A stretch of 64,000 nucleotides of DNA from Metellina segmentata. Lineage: Eukaryota > Arthropoda > Arachnida > Araneae > Tetragnathidae. The DNA lies in NCBI GenBank assembly GCA_947359465.1, contig OX375874.1, positions 91,453,672-91,517,671 on the forward strand, read 5' to 3'. Under the pieces are notes generated by a model. That model was not told where the DNA came from, ran no database searches, and saw only the letters and a list, made by a program, of their open reading frames with translations. The first letter of the stretch is position 1. Each line of letters opens with the position of its first letter. Both the position numbers and the translations under genes were made by a program. This document shows, piece after piece, positions 1-40,000 of this stretch.

Positions 1-548
1 TTCAAGGGATAAGAATATAGTCTTGCCATTATATAAGGGTTTAGTAAGACCACATCTAGAATATGCTGTACAATTCTGGGCTCCATATATGAGAAAGGAC
101 ATAGAATCAATTGAAAGGGTTCAGCACAGAGCTACAAAAATAATAAAGGGGCTAGCAAATTTCGACTATAATGAACGTTTAAGTAAGCTAAACATGTATA
201 CACTGGAAAGAAGAAGAAGGAGGGGGGATTTGATTCAGCTTTTCAAGTTTGTAAAACAAGGGGACACAGAGGGCTTAAATTTCAATAGGGACAACATAAC
301 AAGGGGCCATGGGTATAAATTGAATAAGACACATTTGAATCGGGATTTAAGGAAAAACTACTACTTTAATAGGGTAATAGACAGTTGGAACGCGTTGCCA
401 GAAAATATAATTAATTCAAAGGGAGTGTACAAATTTAAGACACAATTGGATAGTCAGTGGGAATTGGAGAATTCATAAACAAAGGACCAGCCTTGTTGGG
501 CTTGAGCCTGTAGCTGGTCGTCAATATTTGTATTTAAGCAATTTTTTT
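1..548 (+). mobile_element. CR1-like LINE, 3' end of the reverse-transcriptase ORF
   Basis: The ORF (in from the left edge, stop at 476-478) reads LYKGLVRPHLEYAVQFWAPY, IERVQHRATKIIKGL, LERRRRRGDLIQLFKFV and RVIDSWNALPENI: the classic C-terminal tail of CR1-type reverse transcriptase. A short 3' UTR contains an ACCAGC...GCTGGT hairpin and ends in a TATTTG-type tail. The element continues left of the window. A near-identical copy is at 58158-58563. Confidence 0.85.
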
Positions 549-816
549 TTATCTGCAAAATTTTTACTTATAAACATTTAGTTATCATAAGACATTGGTG
601 GGCAAAAACCATAAAAATTAACGAGTACACAATATTTTAAACAGGTAAAATCTGATTTTAAAGATAGATAATGAAAATATGTGTTTACGATATGCAGTGG
701 CCAGGCAATTCTAATGAATTCATTCGGTTTTACACTTTATTGAAACACGAGGTGTTGACAGAAATACGGGATCCTATCGTTCTCCGTTGGTCAAGTGATC
801 TAAATTCTCCCTTCTG

Positions 817-1133
817 CAACAGTCGCTTCAACAGAGACATCTGGAAAAAGTTTCGATCATCGGAAAGTTCTGGTGGCAGTAGCACAAATAAACCTTCCTC
901 CTGTATAAACCCGTTACAGGCCAGCGATTTTGATTTTGCATAGTGTGTATTTAGGAATTTTAATTACTTTCCTTTAGAGCGAGAGAGGTCGATACTAATA
1001 TTTTGCTCAAACATAAAAATAACATAAAACACGTCCCCCCTTTTTTTAATGTTATGTGCACTAAGTGCACCTGGCAGGGGGAAATTAGGTGCACAATTTT
1101 ATTTTCATGTGCACCCGGGTATTTCGAGCCCTG
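817..1133 (+). mobile_element. hAT-type remnant (right end CCCGGGTATTTCGAGCCCTG)
   Basis: This segment is colinear with 23683-23988, sharing the AGTTCTGGTGGCAGT, GAGCGAGAGAGGT and GTGCACCCGGGTATTTCGAG stretches. It also has an in-frame tail (SSGGSSTNKPSSCINP, stop at 941-943) that may be the end of a transposase or chance. The left limit is not resolved. Nothing recognised in 549-816. Confidence 0.55.
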
Positions 1134-2199
1134 GAGTAAGGATACATTTATTTTTAAGTGAGATATAAGTAAGGGTGATGCATGGTTTATTTGAAATCCA
1201 TTTCAAACACTTAAGTATTGAGCCTAGATTTTCATTTAAAATATATTATTATTTCTTTAATCTCACTATATTAAAAAAAGTTACCGCAGACAATGACGCT
1301 TGATTGAAAACTCGTTTTTTTCATTGCTTCTTGAACGATTTCCCGAGAAAGTACGGATCAGAAAATTGCAAAATTGACATGGTTTGTTCAAAATTGTACA
1401 GGGAACAAGACGAATAAGATTTTCCCCCAATGTGGCTATTAGTTTAGGGTTTCTTAAGTGTCAAAGTTGAAAGCAAAATTTCCAACGCGAGTGAGCAAAT
1501 GACAAACAAATTTCAGTCTTCAGCTTGGATTTTTTTTGAGTACCTCTAAATGTAAATTTTTGCAGGCAGCTAAGTTTTTAAAAAAAATTTTGGGATGGTA
1601 TGTGTGTAGTATCCGATACGTTACAACTTTCGAGCGATTTATTGCCAATTGTGGTAACCTTCCCGTTTTCGGTTTTTCTTAGTTTTAAGGCAACCCTAGA
1701 TATTTTCTCCTGACAATAATAAACGGGTCTCATGATTGGTTAAGGAAGAAAATTCGCTTTTCCACTTTTATTTTTAATGTAGAACGGAATTAAAATTTAG
1801 ACAGTCTTTGAAATTGTTGGGTGCATATGAATTTTGCTCTTGATTTATAAAATCGACTTGTTTTATTAATTTTCAAAATTTTTAGGATAAGTTTGGAAAG
1901 CAGATTGTAAGTTACAATTTTTTAAATTTGTCACTTTATTTAAATTTCAATTAAAATTTCGAAAAAAAAATTTGGATTAAATTTGATTTTTGAAATTGCA
2001 GATTGGAATTTAGAATTTTTTTCCTCTTTTGGTTGCTCATTTCCCCTTAGTTGATTTGATATAGCAGTGGATAGTGTTATTGAACGTTAGAAAATGTTTT
2101 TTTTTTTTTTTTGCAAACATGTAGTAGCTTGATTGGGAAGAAGGTGAAATGTCTTTCATGTGAGAATGATATGATTTTAACATTGAGAAAGGATGCTGG
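1134..2199. other. AT-rich noncoding stretch
   Basis: No gene or repeat boundary could be supported. It holds homopolymer runs, including a T run near 2098-2112. If RPB2's missing exons are to the left, this is intronic. Confidence 0.5.
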
Positions 2200-2525
2200 T
2201 GATAGGTAGGAGTGGAAATGTAGAAAGATAGGACAAAAATTTGGCAAAAGAAATTATAACAGGAGTAAGAAATTGGAGGGTAAATGGGTGTTTGGAGGAC
2301 TTGAACGAGGGACGGATAAATGTTTTATGGTTGAGGTGAAAAATAGGAACCAGAAAGTTTTGGCTGAGGTAATTCAGAGCTGAATTTTGCAAGGAACTAC
2401 AAAAATTTCTGACTATTGGAAGTCATATGCTGGTATCAATACCCGAAGGACAAAGAGTTCAAGGGTTATCGATTCGAGCATATGACTGTTAACCATTGTC
2501 AGAATTTCAAGGACCCGGCTATGAG
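2200..2525 (+). pseudogene. Merlin-type transposase relic (IS1595/ISXO2-like DDE domain)
   Basis: One frame reads FGKRNYNRSKKLEGKWVFGG, ERGTDKCFMVEV, then, after an in-frame TGA, GTTKISDYWKSY. A frameshift follows and the next frame gives GYRFEHMTVNHCQNFKDP. The series KYNRG..WVFGG, GT.I.SD.W..Y, VNHS.NF.DP is diagnostic of ISXO2-like transposases, called Merlin in eukaryotes. At least one stop and one frameshift, and no recognisable first catalytic Asp, make this dead. Terminal repeats were not found. Confidence 0.75.
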
Positions 2526-2589
2526 GGTAAGTTTGATTTTTGTTTAGCTTTTGGTTATATTACAAACACTGGACTATGCTTGGGTGGGC

Positions 2590-3420
2590 ACGCAATACGG
2601 TGACTTATACGCATGGAAGCCAACGGTGAAAGGTAGCCGGCAGGCGGGGATCGCGCGTTATACGCTGTGACTTATCTACAAACAAATTTCTCCCGGTATA
2701 CTGGTTTAAACGCATTGAAACCTTAAGCGCAATACGCTTTGACTTCTCTAAAAAACAATTTCCTCTTGTAAAGTCGTTACAATAAAAATATTTGTCTTGC
2801 TTTTCCATATATGGCTCTATAACCTGGAATATCCCCATTGAGTTGCTCACATAATGCTTATTGCTAGAAAAATTGTGAAAAAATATTTTTTCACACTTAT
2901 GGATAGCAGAAGAATTTTTAGATTTTTGGTTTCTCATCAAAAACCTTTGTGTGGATTATGATCACAGAAAAGAACTACCTTATTAAAAAAAGATTTCTTG
3001 TTTTGAATTTTCTATGCATTGCAAAGTTTCCAATTCAAAATTGATGAAAATCCGGACGTTTTAAAAAAATCACGTTTTTTTTATTATTATTATTATTATT
3101 TTTTAACAATTATAATTTTTTTATTTAATATATATTTTTTTTAAGTGACAAAACTAGGATGAAATTGACGCAAAATTGCGTACATGTTCGGAGAAAACCA
3201 GACTGAAATATTAGAAAATTTTCAAGTGAAATTTATATTGCTTTTTTCTTAATTTTTAAACAAATTATTATTATTTATGCACTGTATGCAAAGGTTCACG
3301 TTGTATATGGCGGCCATCTTGGAATTGCTTACATCGGCCGCCATCTTGATTTGGCGTAAACAATCGCTTTGGCGGCCTAACGTTGCGGATGCTACCACTC
3401 CACCAATTTTGGTTACTGAT
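2590..3420. other. Repeat-like AT-rich spacer
   Basis: Contains (TTA)n near 3080-3100 and two GCGGCCATCTTGG-type boxes at about 3310-3350. Similar GGC(C/G)GCCAT boxes occur inside the palindromic element at 50.8 and 52.3 kb. No coding potential recognised. Confidence 0.4.
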
Positions 3421-3559
3421 GCTATTTTTTAAAATTTGGGATAAATCGGGACATTTTTGTTATTTAAATAAAACCATAACGGGGGTCGGCGAGCAAGATG
3501 CGGAGCCCCCAGTTTTATAATATATGTCAGTATTTGGACTATGTTTTTTTCCCTATTGA

Positions 3560-5650
3560 AGGGAAAATACTCTGAAATAGCATCAATTAATGTATTTTCT
3601 GATGAACCAAGTTCCCAGTTCAAACAGGTATTTGTTTTCAAATTTTTTTCTATTTGAAGAGACATGATATGAAGCTAACATGGAACTTTTTCGCAATGTC
3701 TTTGAACGTTTTGGCATCATGCCAAAGCAGAGAAAGAGTTTGTTTCTACACCACAACAATTTGCCATAGTTGCTGTATCCTTGAATCCTATAGTGCATAT
3801 GCAATATACACAGTCCAATCACATTAATGTGACCACCACCTGCTTTCGACGTCAACGTGAAATAACCTATCACAAAGGGCAGGTGGCAGCACATTGCAGT
3901 GGAGTGTATATAAAGGATGTACTAGGGCATCGGAAAGCATTTCAATCGTTGGCGTAATGCAGAAACGTCGTGATTTATCCGACGTCCAAAAGGGCATGAT
4001 TATTGGCTTTCGGGCCAAGGGTGGAAGCATTTCGGAAACGGCTAATTTTGTGAACTGTTCGCGTGCCGCTGTGGTAAAAGTATACCGTGCATGGCAAAAT
4101 GGCACTATCCAAAATCAGCGGCGTGGCACATGTGGTGCATCACGGGCTATAGATGACAGAAGCGAACAAGGCTATGGAGATGCGTTCGGGCGAATAGACG
4201 TGCAACTGACAGCCCAGATGAACCAAGGGGCTACCACGAGTGTATCCTCAACAACGGTTCAGCGAACGTTGCTGAGCATGGGCCTCCGCAGCAGACGCCT
4301 ATGCTGACTGCTGCTATTAATGCACCTATGCTGACTGCTGTTCATCGGCGACGAAGGCTGGAATTTGCACTCCAGTACCGCAACTGGACGTCCACAAAGT
4401 GACGACAGGTGGCTTTTTCCGATGAATCACGTTTTTTGCTCCATCGGACAGATGGACATTGGCGTATACTCTGTGAAACATCTGAAAGCAAACACCCTGC
4501 AACAATTGCTAGAAGGATCCAGGCTGGAGGAGGGAGCATTATGGTTTGGGGAATGTTTTCCTGGCATTCACCGGGTGCACTCATCATCAGAAACCTAATT
4601 GACTCTCTTCCTGCACGTCTCGCAGCGGTCCGCTCTGCCAAAGGTGGTTATTCTGGCATTTGACAGGTGGTCACATTAATGTGACTGGACTGTATATTAT
4701 CAATGATATTGCAGAAAATTCAGATTTTTGCTTGTTCATTGGAAAAAAAAGTCCTGCCAATACCTAATATACATTCTGGGCATTGCTTTAAACCCTTAGG
4801 GAGTAATTACATGCTAACTTTCAACATATCAAATGCACCAACTTTTAAGAAGATTAATATATATTCTGTATCCAAAGAAGAAAGTGATGATAACATCCCC
4901 CAAGAAAATAGTTCGACGGAACAACATATTTCAACAACTTTAAATGTTAATGACTCTTGTTAAATATAATGGTAAACACTTCCCTGGATGTTTTACTGTG
5001 GTACATGATAATGAAGTAGAGGTTAGCATGATGCACCAATCTTCAATTGAATCCTATTTTAAATGACCATTACATGAGGGCAAAATTTAATGATTTAGAA
5101 AATGTACCCATTTTTACAGGGAACAGAGGACAATTTTCATTCAGAGAATCTATTTAATATTGCGTATTTTCTTTACAAACATAATTTTTCTCAATATAAA
5201 ATGAATTTGTGCTTGGATGTTGACACTTTTAAGATCAACTTATTTACGTCCGACACCTATATTTTCATACAATTTACGTCCGACACCTGGATAAATTTAT
5301 AAAATGTACTTTAGTATTAAACTAAATAAATAAAAAAAGGTCAAACATATAGCATTCATATGTGTACTTTTGATTATAGTTGGTTTAAAAATGATAAAAT
5401 TAACCAATTCACTGACTTTTGAGAATTAATTTGATGTTTCTCAGTTTGTGTGATTTCGTCCAACACTGGCTATTCAAATATTTTTTCTTCAGATTTGAAA
5501 TATTGAGAAATGTTTTTTCACATGTTTTCTGACAAAGTGTGATATGGTAAGTACCTTGTATAGAAATTTGATAATTTAGTTGAAATTTATGTACCAAAAA
5601 CCAGACTTTCATAAGAAATATGTCTGATTTTTATGTCTGACACCATGGAA
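3560..5650 (+). pseudogene. Unclassified DNA-transposon ORF relic, interrupted by Tc1
   Basis: Before the Tc1 insertion, broken frames read FSDEPSSQFKQ and KLTWNFFAMS, resembling the S-D-G-x-S-S-Q-F-K and TWNFF motifs of a common invertebrate transposon-associated protein. After it, FNISNAPTFKKINIYSV and then VKYNGKHFPGCFTVVHDNEVEV resemble its C-terminal VKYxGKxFPG block. Stops and shifts are frequent. The 3' side holds four degenerate copies of TTTACGTCCGACACC (5243, 5273, 5453, 5629), probably subterminal binding-site repeats. The superfamily is not assigned. Confidence 0.4.
3811..4692 (+). mobile_element. Tc1-like transposon, internally deleted, with both terminal repeats
   Basis: Terminal inverted repeats of about 27 bp (CAGTCCAATCACATTAATGT... 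against CAGTCCAGTCACATTAATGT...) sit next to TA-rich target sequence. The N-terminal frame from 3960 encodes RDLSDVQKGMIIGFRAKGG and the paired HTH region. A short duplicated CTATGCTGACTGCTG at 4300-4345 breaks the frame. It continues VAFSDESRF (first catalytic Asp), GGGSIMVWGMFSWHSPGAL, then jumps to LIDSLPARLAAVRSAKGGYS. The segment with the second and third catalytic acids is deleted, so it is non-autonomous. Length 882 bp; full Tc1 elements are usually 1.3-1.7 kb. Confidence 0.9.
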
Positions 5651-6060
5651 TTTCCCTCCTGGGCATATTTATTTTGCAATATGTAACTTTAAATTCAGTA
5701 TACCCTGTTTCAAACCGAATCAGTATACCCTGTTATACCTTGAAGCAATTATAATATAAAAGTTCTACTGATGACCAACAAAATTTTTCTTACCACTGTA
5801 TGTAAGAATGTAATATGAATTATTTATTATAGTTAGATATGAAAAGTGATTCCTCTGTGTTTCATTGAAAGTTTTACTTATTAATTTTCTGTGGTATGTT
5901 GTATAGTCTTTGATTTGTACGAAAATCTTAATTTTTTTTATGTGTCAATTTGGAATTGTGGTTTAAATTTTCATTTCCAATTTTCATTACTTGGATATGT
6001 TTAGCACCTCAATCCCTTTGACCTGACAATATTTTTTAAATATTAATTTGTTTGTTTTAG

Positions 6061-36054
<29,994 letters not shown>

Positions 36055-36238
36055 TTATTGAAGTAGATATTCCGAGTGAACTGTCTATGACCTGGTGATC
36101 GCCACTTTCTAAATTGACTTTTTCATGAATTTCATCAATACTTATATCATACTTTAAAGTAAAGAAATTGTGATGGGAGAAAATTCAGAATTTGCTAAAA
36201 CAAAAGTCATTGTATAATTTCAAATCATTGTATTTTCG

Positions 36239-36244
36239 AATAAA
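36239..36244 (+). promoter_or_regulatory. Candidate RPB2 polyadenylation signal
   Basis: AATAAA occurs 185 bp after the RPB2 stop in AT-rich sequence. A second AATAAA at 36591-36596 would lengthen the 3' UTR. Either site would fit; the choice is inferred from position only. Confidence 0.45.
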
Positions 36245-36721
36245 TTATTTTAGCAAATTGAAAATGTACAAAAGCTTGATTCAGGAGACTAGTAAATATG
36301 AAACTTTTATACATTTGAATATTATTTGCTTTGCTGTTCCATCCATTATTTGGATTTTCCTTTTTTAGAACCCTGTAAAAGAAGGTCATATCAGCACAAG
36401 TGTTAGGAATATTCAATAGATACACATGTTATTCAAAATTACAACTATATTAATATAATTTTACTATTTGTGATGGTTTGCAAAAAGAATGTACCAGACA
36501 CTGACTCTTGAGATAATGCAATAGTGATAACTGATCTTTTTGTAGATTCAGATATAAATGATTCTTGTTCCATTAATTTTAAGATTAAACAATAAATTTA
36601 TAATTACAGTCATTGCAAGTCCCTCCCAAGTATAAAACATTAATTCCCATTGACATTTATACAAACTTGTCCCTGGCCCCTTGTGGTTTGAAAAGGGCAT
36701 GATGTTATTCAAAACACTATG

Positions 36722-36727
36722 TTTATT
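36722..36727 (-). promoter_or_regulatory. Candidate PPP1R21 polyadenylation signal
   Basis: AATAAA on the minus strand, 115 bp past the PPP1R21 stop. The longer possible 3' UTR of RPB2 (signal at 36591) and this one would approach within about 130 bp. Confidence 0.4.
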
Positions 36728-36841
36728 CTTGTGCGTTTAGCATAAATATGCATTTTTAAAATTGGAATCAACCTGAACTGCTGACCCTAAACTCCATTTT
36801 GAGAACTTATGAAACCATCACTTTGACATTAATATCACAGT

Positions 36842-37000
36842 TTAAGTTTGCAACAAAATATTTTTTACCTTACTCCCTGCTTGCCTTAATGCATCAATTT
36901 CATCTTTTTGAGCTGTTAGAGTTTCGTTCAAATTAGCTAAATGTTCACTCATAGTATTCAGTTGCTCTTCATATGATTGCATAAGAGTTTTCTGTTCATC
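36842..37000 (-). CDS. PPP1R21: PPP1R21 last exon
   Basis: It encodes DEQKTLMQSYEEQLNTMSEH through EIDALRQAGSK, matching the conserved C-terminal coil. Reading on gives VKNILLQT and TAA at 36844-36842. An AAG|GTAAAA donor-like site at 36869/36868 could instead splice to a short unseen exon coding the basic tail found in vertebrates; I found no such exon before RPB2, so read-through is preferred. Confidence 0.8.
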   Translation of the reverse strand, partial: DEQKTLMQSYEEQLNTMSEHLANLNETLTAQKDEIDALRQAGSKVKNILLQT

Positions 37001-40000
37001 CTGTTGGAAAAAATAAATCAATAAATTAGGGTTATTATAATTTGAGTTGTAGTGCTTTACATGTGGTAAAAACTTGATTCACAGTAAGGGAATTTACCAT
37101 CATTCTATTAATAAAGTACAATCTGGATATAGATTTTCAACAAAGCTGTTGTACGATTGTGAATAATATAGAATTTTGTAGTAACTACCTTATTAATTTG
37201 TGCAATGCTAGCATTTAGCAAATTGTTTTTAGAAACAACTATAAATTATTAAACAATTATAATAATTATTATTATAATGGTTTAGCTTGGTTAAGTTAGC
37301 ATAAAATCCAACTTTGGTACTCAGTGTGAGCTTTTACATTTTTGTAGCTAAAACTAGATAATCTGATGAAAGGCAGAAGATTCGAAATTTGTACTTATAC
37401 GATAGCTCGAACATGAGTCATTAATATCAATGCTTTAAAATATAAAACAATATGCTATCTTAATGATAGATTTAAAAAAAACATTTATTTTACCTTCATG
37501 CTTTCAATTAACTGTCTTGAACTCAAATTTTCCTTTTGTAGTACTTCCTTCCTTTGTAAGCTCAATTTGAGTTTCTGATGCAAAGTTTCACACTATAGGA
37601 TAATACAGTACTGTTATTATGGTACGAAATAAGATCATGCTTGATTTGTTCAATTCAGTAAATTAAAATATTGTGAAATCAAATGAGATACTCACTTCAT
37701 TTTTGAAGGCAATTGATTTACTGTCTGCAAACTGTATTTGTTTAACAAGCTGGTTTACAGTAGTTTTAACGTAAAGGTGAATTTCATCATAATCTTGAGC
37801 CTTGGACTCATTATTTTCAGATATGGAATTTGAGCCCTAGAGAAAAATTATTCACTTCTGAGATAGTAACAAATAAATGAGAAATTAAATACCAGAGACT
37901 TTGGTGTAAAGCAAACTAAGATAAAAATTATCGTTATTTAAGAATTCAATGCACATTTATAATAGATTATGGGGCAGTAAGTAATGCATCTTTTAAATAA
38001 CATGAAAAAGGGTTAAAATATAAATATGTAATGCTAAAATTGATAACAAAACCGTTTATGTAATTGAATAGTGACAATCTTCTTACTTACAATCATCGAG
38101 ACAGCTGTTATGCATTAAAATAGTTCTCAATTGATGTTATGTACCATAAGTGGGCATAAATTTATTTTAAACAAATGATCTGTATTTATACATTTCATAT
38201 GGGTATGTAAAAGCAGTTATTGATATTTTAATTTATTGAGTGCACTTGTATTCTGACTCGTGTGCTTGATTTATGAGGTTGGTTGGGTTGAATGCTTCAA
38301 GGACCATATTTGGCCAAATTGCACCAAACATCAAGTCAATGGACATACCCCACTTGATCATGAGAACCTGTGAAAAATAATTGCAAAGTAGTGGTCAATC
38401 ACAAGGAAGACGTCTACACTGAAGAAATACACCTAGGGTAATCTATAAAAACTACTTGCAGCATGGTTTAAGTGATTTCAAACATCTTTTATTAGTCATG
38501 TTTTTTTTACCTAATAGAGCAATTCAATTTCACAATGGAAGTCACATTTAAAAAAACAAGGTCAATGGCCTAAATGACATCAAGAAATACTAATTGAGAA
38601 AACATCCATGGGAAAAAAAACTTGATTATGATTACTGAAGGCTACAAATTTTCAGCTAAGCAAATAAAAACTTCTAATTTTGAAGTCATACCTTTGATCC
38701 TTTGGCCCTCAGTAGTTGGCATTCCAGCATCCAATTTTCTTTATCCTTAAAGTAAACAGCTTTTAAATAAAATAAACTATTGTTCTCTTTAACAATTATA
38801 TAAAAATAGTAAAAACTTTTGAGAGAAATTCAAGTCAAATTTAATTATGTGTATTTGATCTTACCAATAAAAAAACTTTATTATCTGTAGGTTACTTTCA
38901 AAAATTTTATTATTCAATTTATTAAATATCGGTTTTCAATGTATCTAGTCATTTTCGGATAAGCCTAAATCGAAGGTAAACATATAGCTTGGAAGAGTAT
39001 ATAAACAAATTATTAAATCTGAAGGAATTATTTTTGATGAAATTCAATTCTACTCTAATAACAAAATCCAGATTATGCTAATGAGTATTTATACCTAGCA
39101 ACCCAGTAAAGATTTCAATATGATTTATATCAAGACTATTGTAATGCACTAGCATTACAATTTTGAGTAATTACATTTAAAACCTTTGAAAGTAGAACTA
39201 TTACAGTGGTAGAAGTGGCCGACTAAATTATATCACTTCCAAGCCATCTTGCATCTTTTTTTTTTTAATTTTTAATCTCAATTAAAATATTTTATATAAA
39301 TTAAATATTTAAAAAATTTACTCTGCACATGGAAATAATAAACTGCTTATCATGAAAGTAATTAAACAAAATGGTTATGAATAACTACAGTTGCGTCCGT
39401 GCTGTAAATATGAAGTTTTAAAATACAGTGATCTCTCACTTATACACGCTCTCTTTTATGCGCGTTTTTCAGTTATACGCGTTTTTTACGCGGTCCCGGC
39501 CATGAATATAGGAAAACAATGATAACTCTTATTCATTTATACGCCACAATAAAAAAGCAGCTCTCACTTATGCGCGTCGCAAAAAAATATTCAGTTCAAA
39601 AGTAGTTTCCTCAAGTCAGGTGTTGCTTATCGCAAAAACTTTTCCTTTTTTGTTCTGCTTCTAGGAATGTATTCCCTCGCCCTTCCCCTATCGTTTGTAT
39701 TCCCGGAACATATTCTTCTACCATATACACGGGTGTACCGGAGGGGTCTTGTGACTGACGGCAGTAAAAGTCGCATTTATACAGCAGCCAATTAGAGTGG
39801 TTAGTACGGTACGTACCACGTGGCATTGATCGCTAACGAAAGAACCTTCTTTGGAGTTCGGGTTAGATGGTATCTTTTTAAAACGGCAAAACGAACAAAA
39901 TTGTAGCTTTCGTTTAAAATGGCTGTTTAAAAAAATTCGAAGAAAATCCTTGCAACTCGATAAAAGCTTTAGCGAAGCATTTTAATGTTCCAGAGTCGAC

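Noticed and set aside
671..943. 90-codon open frame as a host gene
   Set aside because: Its 3' half recurs at 23683-23988 in a transposon, so it is repeat sequence.
2480..2530. Missing upstream RPB2 exon ending at the GTAAGT near 2527
   Set aside because: The sequence before it is the Merlin VNHCQNF block, not RPB2.
2605..2940. 111-codon minus-strand frame
   Set aside because: No recognisable domain, low-complexity AT-driven composition, next to transposon relics.
3583..4105. Minus-strand frames overlapping the Tc1 element
   Set aside because: They are antisense shadows of the Tc1 transposase and the flanking relic.
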